Source: Allorhizobium borbori (GTDB lineage Bacteria > Pseudomonadota > Alphaproteobacteria > Rhizobiales > Rhizobiaceae). Taken from it: 64,000 bases of DNA. Made by a program: the position numbers and the translations under genes. Under the pieces are notes generated by a model that worked only from the letters and a program-made list of their open reading frames with translations, made no database searches and was not told the origin of the DNA. The stretch's first letter is position 1. Every line of letters starts with the position of its first letter. Positions 9,727 through 18,926 of the stretch are shown here, piece by piece. The stretch is taken from assembly GCF_014196535.1 (NCBI RefSeq), contig NZ_JACIDU010000001.1, forward strand, positions 367,910-431,909, in the 5' to 3' direction.

Positions 9727-9753
9727 CCGGACGCTGGAAAAACCAGCGCCCGG
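9727..9753 (-). other. Intercistronic hairpin between infB and rbfA
   Basis: An 11-bp stem (9727-9737 with 9743-9753) has a five-base loop. Its one non-Watson-Crick position is a G-U pair only if the minus strand is the RNA (it would be A-C on the plus strand), which fits a function in the infB-rbfA mRNA. There is no T tract after it, so an RNA-processing or stability role is likelier than termination. Confidence 0.6.
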
Positions 9754-9784
9754 AGCCAATTCGCTTTTATGTGTAACGCCGCTG

Positions 9785-12535
9785 TTAGAGCGTGCGCGTG
9801 ATGTGCTCCACGCGGAAGCACTCGATGGTGTCGCCGACGCGGATGTCTTCGTAGTTCTCGAAGGCCATACCGCATTCCTGACCCATATTGACTTCAGCAA
9901 CTTCGTCCTTGAAGCGCTTGAGGGTCTTGAGCTTGCCTTCGTGAATGACGACGTTGTCGCGGATGAGGCGAACGCCGTTGCCACGCTCGACCTTGCCGTC
10001 GGTGACGCGGCAACCCGCGACCTTGCCGACCTTGGTGATGTTGAACACCTCAAGGATTTCGGCATTGCCGAGGAAGGTTTCGCGACGTTCCGGCGAAAGC
10101 AGGCCGGACATGGCCGCCTTCACGTCATCCACCAGATCGTAGATGATGTTGTAGTAGCGGATTTCCGTACCAGCGCGGTCGGCGGCGACTCGGGCCTGGG
10201 CATTGGCGCGAACGTTGAAGCCGATGATGGCCGCGTTCGAAGCTTCTGCCAGCGTGATGTCCGTTTCGGTGATAGCGCCGACGCCGGAGTGAACGATGCG
10301 GGCCCGGACTTCGTCCGTGCCGAGCTTCTCGAGCGCGGCATTGATCGCTTCGACCGAGCCACCCACATCGCCCTTGATGACCAGCGGGAACTCCTTGGTA
10401 CCGGTGCTCTGGAGCTGGATCATCATGTGTTCCAGCGAACCGCGCTGGCCGGACTGACGGGCAGCGGCCTTGTCGCGGGCCAGACGCAGGCGATATTCGG
10501 AAATTTCGCGGGCGCGGGCTTCGCTTTCGACCACGGCGAACTTGTCACCGGCCTGCGGCGTGCCGGACAGGCCGAGGATTTCGACCGGCATGGCGGGCGT
10601 TGCTTCCTTCACATGCTCGCCCTTGTCGTTGACGAGCGCGCGCACACGACCCCACACGTCACCGGCGACGATGATCTGACCCGGACGCAGCGTACCCTTC
10701 TGAACGAGGACGGTCGCCACCGAGCCGCGACCGCGGTCGAGCTTGGCTTCGATCACCGAGCCTTCGGCCCAGCGGTTCGGGTTGGCCTTGAGGTCGAGAA
10801 TTTCCGCCTGCAGCAGGATGGCGTCGAGCAGCTTGTCGAGGTTCAGGCCGGCCTTGGCCGACACTTCCACGTCAAGCGTTTCACCGCCCATGCTTTCCAC
10901 GAAGACCTCGTGCTGCAGAAGCTGCGTGCGCACCTTCTGCGGGTCGGCCTCGTGCTTGTCGATCTTGTTGATCGCCACGATGATCGGCACGCCGGCCGCC
11001 TTGGCATGGCTGATGGACTCGATCGTCTGCGGCATGACGCTGTCGTCGGCGGCCACAACGAGGATCGCGATATCCGTCACCTGGGCACCGCGGGCACGCA
11101 TGGCCGTGAAGGCCGCGTGGCCTGGGGTGTCGATGAAGGTGATCTTGTGACCACGCTGTTCGACCTGATAGGCGCCGATATGCTGCGTGATGCCACCGGC
11201 TTCGCCCGAGACGACGCTCGTCTTGCGGATGGCGTCGAGCAGCGAGGTCTTGCCGTGGTCAACGTGACCCATGATGGTGACGACCGGCGGACGCGGCACG
11301 AGATCCTCGTCCTGGTCGGCCACATTGAAGATGCCGGTTTCGACGTCGGATTCCGACACGCGCTTGACGGTGTGGCCGAATTCGCCGGCGATAAGTTCGG
11401 CAAGGTCGGCGTCGATGACGTCGCCCGGCTTCATCATCTGCCCTTCCTTCATCAGGTACTTGATGACGTCGACGGCGCGTTCGGACATGCGCTGCGACAG
11501 TTCCTGAATGGTGATGGTTTCCGGCAGGATGACTTCGCGGGAAATCTTCTCGCGCGGCTCCTGCATCTGGCCACGGCGGAACTTTTCCTGACGGCGGCGC
11601 ATGGCGGCGAGCGAACGGCCGCGGGAAGAGCCGCCATCCTCATCGTCGCCGGACACGGCGGTCACGGTCAGCTTGCCACGACGGCGGTCGTCCTCGACCT
11701 TCGGACGGGCCGGAACCTTGGCCGGGGCCGGGGCGGCAACCTTGCCGCGCGGCGCGCCGGTGCGGGCCGCGCCACCACGGTCATCCTCTTCCTCGTCGGC
11801 ACCCTTGCGGCCGCGGCCGGCAACAGCCGGAGTAACGACCGGCGCCTGCGGACGGGCGTCGGTGCGACGAACGGCGGACGGCGCAGCTTCAGCCGGACGG
11901 GCCGGAGCGGGCGTCGGGGTAGCGGCCACCGGTTCCGGTGCGACCGGTGCCGGCGGTTCGGCAGCACGACGGGCAGCCTCGGCGCGCTCGGCAGCGGCGC
12001 GGGCTTCCTCTTCGGCACGACGGCGGGCCTCTTCTTCCACACGACGGCGGGCGTCTTCGGCGTCACGGGCCTGCGCTTCGAACAGCGCGCGGCGACGCGC
12101 TTCCATTTCACCGGCAGACAGGCCACCCTGCGAAGCGGGAGCACCGCCACGCGGACGATCACGGTCCTGACGATAATGGTCGCGGTCACGATCCTGGCGC
12201 TGGTTCTGCCCCTGCGGGCGCTGCTGCACAGGCTGGTGAATGCGCGGCGGCTGAGCCGGCTGGGCCGGACGCGCGGCCACCGGTTCAGGCGCCTTCGCGG
12301 GGGCGGCAGGTGCTGCCGGAGCGGGTGCCGGGGCAGTCGTCGCCACCGGTGCCGGCTTTGCCGTCGTTTCCGCCGGGCGCGTCGGACGGCGCTTCACCGT
12401 CTCGACCACGACAGAATTTGTGCGACCACGGCCCATGTCCTGGCGCACGGTGCCTTGCGTCAGGCCCGAAGGCTTCAGCGTCAGCGTCTTCTTGCCAGAG
12501 ATGCCAAGGGTCTTGTCGTCTTTGTTGTCGGTCAT
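9785..12535 (-). CDS. infB: Translation initiation factor IF-2
   Basis: A 916-residue GTPase that places initiator tRNA on the ribosome. Residues about 1-330 are the low-complexity Ala/Pro/Arg-rich N-terminal region typical of rhizobial IF-2, with a long charged helix rich in RRxEEEARR repeats. The G domain starts near 416: G1 GHVDHGKT at 423-430, G3 DTPGH at 469-473, and NKID at 523-526. Domains II, III and IV follow to the conserved C-terminus. It is translated after ylxR (79-bp gap). The long frame on the opposite strand is a compositional shadow. Confidence 0.97.
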   Translation of the reverse strand: MTDNKDDKTLGISGKKTLTLKPSGLTQGTVRQDMGRGRTNSVVVETVKRRPTRPAETTAKPAPVATTAPAPAPAAPAAPAKAPEPVAARPAQPAQPPRIHQPVQQRPQGQNQRQDRDRDHYRQDRDRPRGGAPASQGGLSAGEMEARRRALFEAQARDAEDARRRVEEEARRRAEEEARAAAERAEAARRAAEPPAPVAPEPVAATPTPAPARPAEAAPSAVRRTDARPQAPVVTPAVAGRGRKGADEEEDDRGGAARTGAPRGKVAAPAPAKVPARPKVEDDRRRGKLTVTAVSGDDEDGGSSRGRSLAAMRRRQEKFRRGQMQEPREKISREVILPETITIQELSQRMSERAVDVIKYLMKEGQMMKPGDVIDADLAELIAGEFGHTVKRVSESDVETGIFNVADQDEDLVPRPPVVTIMGHVDHGKTSLLDAIRKTSVVSGEAGGITQHIGAYQVEQRGHKITFIDTPGHAAFTAMRARGAQVTDIAILVVAADDSVMPQTIESISHAKAAGVPIIVAINKIDKHEADPQKVRTQLLQHEVFVESMGGETLDVEVSAKAGLNLDKLLDAILLQAEILDLKANPNRWAEGSVIEAKLDRGRGSVATVLVQKGTLRPGQIIVAGDVWGRVRALVNDKGEHVKEATPAMPVEILGLSGTPQAGDKFAVVESEARAREISEYRLRLARDKAAARQSGQRGSLEHMMIQLQSTGTKEFPLVIKGDVGGSVEAINAALEKLGTDEVRARIVHSGVGAITETDITLAEASNAAIIGFNVRANAQARVAADRAGTEIRYYNIIYDLVDDVKAAMSGLLSPERRETFLGNAEILEVFNITKVGKVAGCRVTDGKVERGNGVRLIRDNVVIHEGKLKTLKRFKDEVAEVNMGQECGMAFENYEDIRVGDTIECFRVEHITRTL

Positions 12536-12614
12536 TCCGTTTCCGTTCCTTCAGACAAGGCCGGATTGGGACCGGTCCTCGTCGTTCAATCAAATTCCTG
12601 CGACGGATAGCGGG

Positions 12615-13319
12615 TCATCGCCCGGCTCCGTCCGATCGGGAGGACCGGCCGCCACGACCGCCAGTCCCGCTGTCTTTTCCGCCATTGCGGAAGCTGACAA
12701 GCGCTGTTGCGCGCTTCACTACACCCTCACCCGCCTGCCCTGCAAGCGCCACGGCATGCATAAACGCGCTCTGGCCCATCAGCGCGTCCATTTCCGCGCT
12801 GCCGAGCAGGGAAAAGGACGGTATTTCGTCTTCCTCAACCATCATCGCGAAGGCCTTGCGGGCCTGATCGATCTTCCGGACGCCATCAGCGGCAGCATCA
12901 CGGGCATGAAAGGTGGCGAGCGCCGCACCGGAACGGACGGCATTCTCGACCTTCATCGATCCCATGACGAACTGACCCGCCTTGCGCGCCATGCTCATCA
13001 TGCTCGCGAGGTCCACCAGCAACAGACGGTCGATCTGATCGACCAGATCCGGTGCGGGTTTCACTTCGGTCTTCAGCGCCCGGGCGAAGAGTTTCCGCGC
13101 CAGGGCCGTTTCGATCGTTGCCCGGTTGGCGGTGACCCAGCAGCCGCGACCCGGAAGCTTGTGCTTCAGATCTGCCACCAATGCGCCATCCGGCCCGGCA
13201 ACGAAGCGGATCAGACCTTCCGGCGGGGCGCTCTTGCGGGTAACGATACAGAGGCGACCGTTCACGGCCGCCTCCAGATCGTCATCGCCTGCGTCCGCCT
13301 GTCCGGCAGGGCCGCTCAT
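12615..13319 (-). CDS. ylxR: YlxR (DUF448) plus L7Ae-like RNA-binding protein
   Basis: A 234-residue two-domain protein. The N-terminal YlxR domain (about residues 20-95) has LPGRGCWVTANR, matching the family's GRGAW-type motif. It is followed by a ribosomal L7Ae-like domain (about 95-190, MMSMARKAGQFVMGSMKVENAVRSG written as one region) and a Gly/Ser/Arg tail. Its ATG overlaps the nusA stop (ATGA at 13316-13319), so it is translationally coupled to nusA. YlxR proteins are RNA-binding, and in some bacteria affect RNase P or nucleoid functions. The alphaproteobacterial fusion with an L7Ae domain suggests a ribosome-assembly or RNA role, which is inferred. Confidence 0.88.
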   Translation of the reverse strand: MSGPAGQADAGDDDLEAAVNGRLCIVTRKSAPPEGLIRFVAGPDGALVADLKHKLPGRGCWVTANRATIETALARKLFARALKTEVKPAPDLVDQIDRLLLVDLASMMSMARKAGQFVMGSMKVENAVRSGAALATFHARDAAADGVRKIDQARKAFAMMVEEDEIPSFSLLGSAEMDALMGQSAFMHAVALAGQAGEGVVKRATALVSFRNGGKDSGTGGRGGRSSRSDGAGR

Positions 13320-14917
13320 TCTTCCGTTGCGTCGCCTTCGGCGGTTTCAACACCGCCTTGGGCAAGCTCTTCCTCGGTAATCCAGCCGGCGGCCAGGCGC
13401 GCCTGCAGGATCATGTTTTCAGCCTCGACGCGCGAAACGTCGAGCTTGGAGAACAGGCCGTCGAACTTCTTGGTTTCGCCGTCCTTGCGTTCCGTCCAGC
13501 CGGTGAGATCGTCGACGGCGCAGCCGGCGAAGTCCTCGATGGTCTTGATGCCGTCCTCGCCCAGCGCAACCAGCATCGGCGAGGTCATGCCGTCGATCTG
13601 CTTCAGTTCGTCGGCAACGCCGAGTTCCTTGCGCTTGGCATCCATTTCCGCTTCGAGACGGTCGAGGAAGTCACGGGCGCGGGTCTGGATTTCCGAAGCC
13701 GTCTCGTCATCGAAACCATCGATGGAGGAAATTTCGCTCGGATCGACATAGGCCAGTTCCTCGACGGCGGCAAAGCCTTCCGAGGCCAGAACCTGACCGA
13801 CCATCTCGTCCACGTCGAGCGCGTTCATGAAGAGGTTGGTACGCTCGTTGAATTCCTTCTGGCGGCGCTCGGACTCTTCGGCTTCCGTCATGATGTCGAT
13901 ATCCCAGCCGGTGAGCTGAGAGGCCAGACGCACGTTCTGACCACGGCGGCCGATAGCCAGCGAAAGCTGCTCGTCGGGAACGACGACCTCGATGCGCTCG
14001 GCGTCCTCGTCCAGAACCACCTTCGAGACTTCAGCCGGCTGCAGGGCATTGACGATGAACGACGCCGGGTCCTGCGACCACGGGATGATATCGATCTTTT
14101 CGCCCTGAAGCTCGCCGACAACCGCCTGAACACGCGAACCGCGCATACCGACGCAGGCGCCGACCGGATCAATCGAAGAGTCGTTCGAGATCACGGCGAT
14201 CTTGGCGCGCGAACCCGGATCGCGGGCAACGGAACGGATCTGGATGATACCGTCGTAGATTTCCGGCACTTCCATGGTGAAAAGCTTGACCATGAACTGC
14301 GGATGGGTGCGCGACAGGAAAATCTGCGGACCGCGCTGCTCGCGACGGACGTCGTAGACATAGGCGCGAACGCGGTCGCCATAGCGGAAGTTTTCGCGCG
14401 GGATCATCTCGTCGCGGCGAATGATGCCTTCACCACGGCCGAGATCGACGATGACGTTGCCGTATTCGACGCGCTTGACCGTGCCGTTGACGATTTCGCC
14501 GACGCGATCCTTGAACTCGTCGAACTGGCGGTCACGCTCGGCTTCGCGCACCTTCTGCACGATGACCTGCTTGGCGGACTGGGCAGCGATACGACCGAAA
14601 TCCATCGGCGGCAGCGGATCGGCGATGAAATCACCGATCTTGGCGTCGGAATTGCGGTCGCGCGCCAGTTCCAGCGGGATCTGCGTCGCGTAATCCTCGG
14701 CCTTTTCCACCACTTCAAGCAGGCGCTGGAGGCGAATTTCACCGGTCTTGGAGTTGATGTCGGCGCGGATATTGGTCTCGCTGCCGTAACGGGAGCGCGC
14801 CGCCTTCTGGATGGCGTCCGCCATCGCGGCGAGCACGATGTCACGGTCGATCACCTTTTCGCGGGCAACGGCATCCGCGATCTGCAGAAGCTCAAGCCTG
14901 TTCGCACTGACTGCCAT
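13316..14917 (-). CDS. nusA: Transcription termination/antitermination protein NusA
   Basis: A 533-residue RNA-polymerase-binding factor for pausing, termination and rRNA antitermination. The layout is an N-terminal RNAP-binding domain (about 1-130), an S1 domain (about 135-200), and two KH domains (PVGACVGMRGSRVQAV and SLAIGRRGQNVRLAS). A C-terminal acidic region with helix-hairpin-helix repeats follows (about 360-500), as usual in proteobacteria. It overlaps ylxR by 4 nt and follows rimP by 47 bp, in the standard rimP-nusA-infB order. Confidence 0.97.
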   Translation of the reverse strand: MAVSANRLELLQIADAVAREKVIDRDIVLAAMADAIQKAARSRYGSETNIRADINSKTGEIRLQRLLEVVEKAEDYATQIPLELARDRNSDAKIGDFIADPLPPMDFGRIAAQSAKQVIVQKVREAERDRQFDEFKDRVGEIVNGTVKRVEYGNVIVDLGRGEGIIRRDEMIPRENFRYGDRVRAYVYDVRREQRGPQIFLSRTHPQFMVKLFTMEVPEIYDGIIQIRSVARDPGSRAKIAVISNDSSIDPVGACVGMRGSRVQAVVGELQGEKIDIIPWSQDPASFIVNALQPAEVSKVVLDEDAERIEVVVPDEQLSLAIGRRGQNVRLASQLTGWDIDIMTEAEESERRQKEFNERTNLFMNALDVDEMVGQVLASEGFAAVEELAYVDPSEISSIDGFDDETASEIQTRARDFLDRLEAEMDAKRKELGVADELKQIDGMTSPMLVALGEDGIKTIEDFAGCAVDDLTGWTERKDGETKKFDGLFSKLDVSRVEAENMILQARLAAGWITEEELAQGGVETAEGDATEE

Positions 14918-14964
14918 TTCGTTTCACTCCGTCTTTGGCCGGGGCGCAGTGGCCGGCATCTCAA

Positions 14965-15576
14965 TCAAATCGAATCGGTTTCGTCCGTCTCGTCGTTCTG
15001 GTTCGCGGCTTCGCGGGCTTTCTTGTCAGCCTGCAGCGCTTCGCGGATCAGATCGTCGGTCAGGATAAGCTTGGCCTCGGCCAGCGCCGTGAAGGGCACG
15101 ACCACGACCGGGCTTTCGCCGTATGCAATATCGGTGCGCTCCACCGTGAAGCCGTTTTCGTCGGCACCGGCGATGCGGCCACGGAAGCGCTTGCGACCAT
15201 CAAGCATGACCGAGGTCTCGCACTTGACGATATGGCCTTGCCAGCGGACGAAATCCGAACGGCGCACCAGCGGGCGATCGATACCCGGCGAGGACACTTC
15301 CAGATGATAGGCGCCGGGGATCGGATCGTCGACATCCAGCACCGGCGAGATCGCCATGGAAACCGCTTCGCAATCCACCACGGTCATCGTACCGTCATTA
15401 CGCTCGGCCATGACCTGAAGCGTCTGGCCATTCTGGTTCATCAGACGCACGCGAACAAGGCGAAAATCCATCGCCTCCAGCACCGGCTCGATGATTTCAG
15501 CGACGCGACGATCGAGACCCTGCTCGACGATCAGTCTCGGCTCCGGGCCGGTTACGGCCGTATTCGTATCAGACAA
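14965..15576 (-). CDS. rimP: Ribosome maturation factor RimP, TTG start
   Basis: A 203-residue 30S assembly factor, first gene of the nusA-infB operon. It contains the RimP N-terminal alpha/beta domain (about 15-95), the conserved [14 protein letters not shown], and a C-terminal SH3-like domain, then an acidic tail rich in E/D/T. The start codon is TTG (15574-15576), preceded by GGGAGGG at 4-5 bp. I see no in-frame ATG nearby that would keep the conserved N-terminal segment. A terminator-like hairpin lies 52 bp upstream on the same strand, suggesting attenuation of the whole operon. Confidence 0.94.
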   Translation of the reverse strand: MSDTNTAVTGPEPRLIVEQGLDRRVAEIIEPVLEAMDFRLVRVRLMNQNGQTLQVMAERNDGTMTVVDCEAVSMAISPVLDVDDPIPGAYHLEVSSPGIDRPLVRRSDFVRWQGHIVKCETSVMLDGRKRFRGRIAGADENGFTVERTDIAYGESPVVVVPFTALAEAKLILTDDLIREALQADKKAREAANQNDETDETDSI

Positions 15577-15627
15577 TACACCCTCCCGGACGACAACGCC
15601 CGTTCAACTTCACGAGATCGCGGCAAC

Positions 15628-15658
15628 AAAAAAGAGCGGGTCCGGAGGGCCCACTCTT
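15628..15658 (-). terminator. Probable attenuator (intrinsic terminator) in the rimP leader
   Basis: On the minus strand, arms 15654-15658 and 15632-15636 pair, continue through a U-G pair and a GGG/CCC block with one C-A mismatch to a three-base loop, and are followed by six Ts. This is an intrinsic terminator just 52 bp before the rimP start. No gene lies upstream on that strand in the 295-bp gap, so it most likely terminates transcripts begun at the rimP promoter itself. Attenuator leaders before rimP operons have been predicted in other proteobacteria. Membership in that family is not shown here. Confidence 0.7.
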
Positions 15659-15836
15659 CATCAAGCGATCAAGAATTTGGAGTTCTTATAGCCTGCATTG
15701 CCCGAAAATGCAAGGGTAGTGGCGCACCCATCGTCGTCGCGGCCCGACAGTGACTTCAAATTCGCACCATAGCTCATCACAGCGATGCGAAAAACTCATA
15801 GGCTTCGACTTGCATTGGATCGTACAAATAATAAGA

Positions 15837-15855
15837 TGCACACAAATTTTGCACA
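15837..15855 (+). repeat. Short direct repeat before the SDR/ABC operon
   Basis: TGCACA occurs at 15837-15842 and again at 15850-15855, 13 bp apart, within the 35 bp before the SDR start. It may be a regulator half-site pair. It is short, so chance is possible. Confidence 0.25.
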
Positions 15856-15871
15856 GATTGGAAGTGATTAA

Positions 15872-16606
15872 ATGTCAGTCAAGTTCATGCTTTTAACGGG
15901 GGCAAGCCGCGGAATCGGCCACGCCACGGTCAAGCTCTTTCAGGAACATGGCTGGCGAATCCTGACCGTGTCCCGCCAACCCTTCTCCGAAGAGTGCCGC
16001 TGGCCTTCGGCGCGGGAGAGCCACATTCAGGCGGACCTCGCCAATCTCGACCAGATCGACGCACTGATTGAGGAGGTGCGTTCGCGCCTGCCCAACGGCG
16101 AGCTTCACGGGCTGGTCAACAACGCCGGCATCTCGCCCAAGGGTCCGGGCGGTTCGCGGCTTGGCGTGCTCGCCTCCGATGCCGATGTGTGGACGCGGGT
16201 CATGAACGTCAACCTGATCTCGACCGCGCTTCTGGCGCGCGGACTTCTGCCGGAGCTTGAAAAGGCGCAAGGCTCCATCGTCAACGTGACATCCATCGCC
16301 GGGTCGCGCGTTCATCCCTTTGCCGGTGTCGCCTATGCCGCCTCCAAGGCCGGCCTCGCCTCGCTGACGCGCGAGCTTGCCCATGAATTCGGCCCGCGCG
16401 GCGTGCGCGCCAACGCGATTGCTCCCGGCGAAATCTCCACCTCCATCCTTTCGCCGGGCACCGATGCGCTGGTGGAAGCCGAAGTGCCGATGGGCCGTCT
16501 CGGCACGCCGGCCGAGGTGGCACGCACCATCTATTTTCTCTGCTCCACGGAATCCTCCTACATCAACGGCGCGGAAATCCACATCAACGGAGGCCAGCAC
16601 GTCTAG
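15872..16606 (+). CDS. SDR-family NAD(P)-dependent oxidoreductase
   Basis: A 244-residue classical short-chain dehydrogenase. The cofactor motif TGASRGIG is near residue 9, NNAGIS lies mid-protein, and the catalytic Ser with YAASK (about residues 155-159) is present. The ATG has GGAAG 8 bp upstream. It is the first gene of a probable operon: the ABC importer binding protein starts 67 bp later on the same strand, after a small hairpin. The enzyme therefore probably oxidises or reduces the imported compound. The substrate (hydroxy acid, sugar alcohol or amine derivative) cannot be read from the sequence. It does not belong to the FabG core set by context. Confidence 0.85.
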   Translation: MSVKFMLLTGASRGIGHATVKLFQEHGWRILTVSRQPFSEECRWPSARESHIQADLANLDQIDALIEEVRSRLPNGELHGLVNNAGISPKGPGGSRLGVLASDADVWTRVMNVNLISTALLARGLLPELEKAQGSIVNVTSIAGSRVHPFAGVAYAASKAGLASLTRELAHEFGPRGVRANAIAPGEISTSILSPGTDALVEAEVPMGRLGTPAEVARTIYFLCSTESSYINGAEIHINGGQHV

Positions 16607-16635
16607 GCAGGCTTCCGCGACATTCCAGACACGGA

Positions 16636-16649
16636 CCGGCAAAAGCCGG
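16636..16649 (+). other. Small hairpin between SDR and binding-protein genes
   Basis: A CCGGC/GCCGG stem with an AAAA loop (16636-16640 with 16645-16649) lies 24 bp before the binding-protein start. There is no T tract, so an mRNA-processing or stability role is more likely than termination. Confidence 0.4.
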
Positions 16650-16673
16650 CCGCAACACAAGGGGAACTACCAC

Positions 16674-17723
16674 ATGACCACAATGCTCCGTTCAACCATT
16701 CTCGCTGGCGCGGCTCTCGCGGCGCTGGCTACCGCGCTTCCGGCGGCAGCGCGCGATCTCACCATTGTCGGCTGGGGCGGCGCCGGCCAGGCCGCGCAGG
16801 ATGAAGTCTACTTCAAGCCTTTTGCCGCCAAGACCGGCAAGCCGCTCATCCAGGAAAGCTGGGACGGCGGCTACGGCGTTCTTCAGGCCAAGATGAAGGC
16901 CGGCGCCCCGAACTGGGACGTCGTGCAGGTGGAAGCCGAGGAACTGGCGCTCGGCTGCGCAGACGGCATCTATGAAAAGCTCGACTGGGCCAAGATGGGC
17001 GTCAAGGACGAGTTCCTGAAAGACGCCGTCTCCGAATGCGGCGCGGGCGTCATCTACTGGTCCATGGCGATGGGCTACGATGGCGACAAGCTGAAGGAAG
17101 GCCCGAAGAAGTGGGCCGACTTCTGGGACACGAAGAAGTTTCCCGGCAAGCGCTCGCTGCGCAAGGGCGCCAAGTACAATCTGGAATTCGCGCTGCTGGC
17201 CGATGGCGTGAAGCCCGCCGAACTCTATGATGTCCTGTCCACACCGGAAGGTGTCGACCGCGCCTTCAAGAAGCTCGATGAACTGAAGCCGAGCATCGTG
17301 TGGTGGGAAGCCGGCGCCCAGCCGATCCAGTTCCTCGCCTCCGGCGAAGTGACCGTCACCTCGGTCTATAACGGCCGCGTTACCGGCATCAACAAGGCGG
17401 AAGGCAAGAACTTCAAGCTGGTCTGGCCGGAAAGCATGTATGCCGTCGATAGCTGGGTCATCCTAAAGGGCGCCGAGAACAAGGATCTGGCGCAGGATTT
17501 CATCAGCTTCGCAAGCCAGGCCGAAAACCAGGCAAAGCTGCCGCTCAAGGTGGATTACGGCGTGCCGAACACGAAGGCTGCCGCCGCCATTCCGGAGGAG
17601 GTGCAGAAGAACCTGCCAACCTACCCGGCCAACCTCGAGCACGCGATCGCACTGAATGTCGATTTCTGGATCGACAATTCCGAAGCGCTGACCGAGCGTT
17701 TCAACGCCTGGCTTGCCCAGTAA
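16674..17723 (+). CDS. ABC transporter substrate-binding protein, PotD-like
   Basis: A 349-residue periplasmic binding protein. The ATG at 16674 has AAGGGGAA about 8 bp upstream and gives a Sec signal peptide (about residues 1-25, ending LPAAA-RDLT). The mature part resembles the spermidine/putrescine-type family (GWGGAGQ near the N-terminus, WDVVQVEAEE, MAMGYDGDKLKEGPKKWADF). It is followed by hairpins and then by the ATPase and two permeases, which form a full importer. The ligand is unknown. Family members bind polyamines, opines and related amines. The upstream SDR suggests an oxidisable ligand. Confidence 0.88.
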   Translation: MTTMLRSTILAGAALAALATALPAAARDLTIVGWGGAGQAAQDEVYFKPFAAKTGKPLIQESWDGGYGVLQAKMKAGAPNWDVVQVEAEELALGCADGIYEKLDWAKMGVKDEFLKDAVSECGAGVIYWSMAMGYDGDKLKEGPKKWADFWDTKKFPGKRSLRKGAKYNLEFALLADGVKPAELYDVLSTPEGVDRAFKKLDELKPSIVWWEAGAQPIQFLASGEVTVTSVYNGRVTGINKAEGKNFKLVWPESMYAVDSWVILKGAENKDLAQDFISFASQAENQAKLPLKVDYGVPNTKAAAAIPEEVQKNLPTYPANLEHAIALNVDFWIDNSEALTERFNAWLAQ

Positions 17724-17777
17724 CACACCCCTGCCAGCGTGGCGGTCTCGCTGCCGCCATGCCTTCCAGACGCCGAC

Positions 17778-17799
17778 CCGCGCGGAGCCTTCCGCGCGG
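17778..17799 (+). other. 3' hairpin after binding-protein gene
   Basis: A perfect 9-bp GC-rich stem (17778-17786 with 17791-17799) with a four-base loop lies between the binding-protein and ATPase genes. Such structures often protect the binding-protein mRNA and lower expression of the genes after it. Confidence 0.6.
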
Positions 17800-17846
17800 C
17801 CATCGGCCCATGTCACGGGCAAAGACCAGAACGAGGGGACAAGACC

Positions 17847-18926
17847 TTGGTGGACATCCGCATCCGCTTCGATAGCGTCAGCAAGAATTACGGCCCTGTC
17901 CGGGTGGTCGACAATCTGAAACTCGACATTGCCAAGGGCGAGTTCGTCAGTCTGCTCGGCCCCTCCGGCTCCGGCAAGACGACACTGCTGATGATGCTCG
18001 CCGGCTTCGAGGAAGCCACTGAAGGACAGATCCTCGTGGATGGCCGCGCCGTCAACGACCTGCCGTCCTACAAGCGTGACATGGGGGTGGTGTTCCAGAA
18101 CTACGCACTCTTCCCGCACATGACAGTCGGTGAAAACATTGCGTTTCCCTTGCAGATGCGCGGCATCGGCAAGGCCGAGATTGCCGAACGGGTCGCCCGC
18201 GCCCTCGACATGGTGCAGCTTGGCCATCTTGCCGGGCGCAAGCCTTCGCAGCTTTCCGGTGGCCAGCAGCAGCGCGTGGCGCTTGCCCGCGCGCTGGTCT
18301 TCGAGCCGCGCGTGGTGCTGATGGACGAGCCGCTCGGTGCGCTCGACAAACAGTTGCGCGAACAGATGCAGCTTGACATCCGCGCCCTTCACAACCGCCT
18401 TGGGCTGACCATCGTCTTCGTCACGCACGATCAGGGCGAAGCGCTGACCATGTCGGACCGGATCGCCGTGTTCAACAAAGGCAAGATCGAACAGATCGGC
18501 TCGCCGCGCGACATTTACGACGAGCCGAAAACCCGTTTCGTCGCCGAATTCATCGGCGAGACCAATCTGCTCGAAGGCGTTGTCGACCGCACCAGCGCCG
18601 GCGACGCTCTCGTGCGGCTGACGAATGGCGAGGCCATCACCGTAACCGATGCGCAGGGGCTTACCCCAGGCCAGCCGGTTTTCATCTCCATCCGCCCCGA
18701 GCGGATCGAGGTTCAGGACGCCGCCATCGCCAGTACGGGCGCCAACGCATTCGCCACCCGTGTGGCCGACAGCGTCTATCAGGGCGACCATATCCGCCTG
18801 CAACTCGAAGACGGCGCCGGCACGCCCTATATCGCCCGACTCGACCGCAAATCGGCGGAGTGGCCGAAAGGCACCGCCGTCACCGCGATCTTCAAGCCCG
18901 CGGATTGCAAGGTTGTGCTGCCATGA
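17847..18926 (+). CDS. ABC transporter ATP-binding protein, PotA-like, non-ATG start
   Basis: A 359-residue importer ATPase. Walker A GPSGSGKT, Q-loop VVFQNYALFPHM, signature LSGGQQQR, Walker B VVLMDEP and the switch histidine THDQGEA are all intact. A C-terminal TOBE-type regulatory domain follows (FISIRPERIEV). The frame is open to 17739, but GAGGGG at 17834-17838 points to TTG 17847 (8-bp spacing) or GTG 17850. The residues before that do not look like the family N-terminus. Its stop overlaps the next permease start (ATGA at 18923-18926). Confidence 0.9.
   Translation: MVDIRIRFDSVSKNYGPVRVVDNLKLDIAKGEFVSLLGPSGSGKTTLLMMLAGFEEATEGQILVDGRAVNDLPSYKRDMGVVFQNYALFPHMTVGENIAFPLQMRGIGKAEIAERVARALDMVQLGHLAGRKPSQLSGGQQQRVALARALVFEPRVVLMDEPLGALDKQLREQMQLDIRALHNRLGLTIVFVTHDQGEALTMSDRIAVFNKGKIEQIGSPRDIYDEPKTRFVAEFIGETNLLEGVVDRTSAGDALVRLTNGEAITVTDAQGLTPGQPVFISIRPERIEVQDAAIASTGANAFATRVADSVYQGDHIRLQLEDGAGTPYIARLDRKSAEWPKGTAVTAIFKPADCKVVLP

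Noticed and set aside
9803..12610. Open plus-strand frame of 935 codons opposite infB
   Set aside because: Shadow of infB codon bias. No domain, and it crosses the infB start into the ylxR gap without a ribosome-binding site.
13358..15307. Open plus-strand frame opposite nusA and rimP
   Set aside because: Same compositional shadow. The minus-strand genes are certain.
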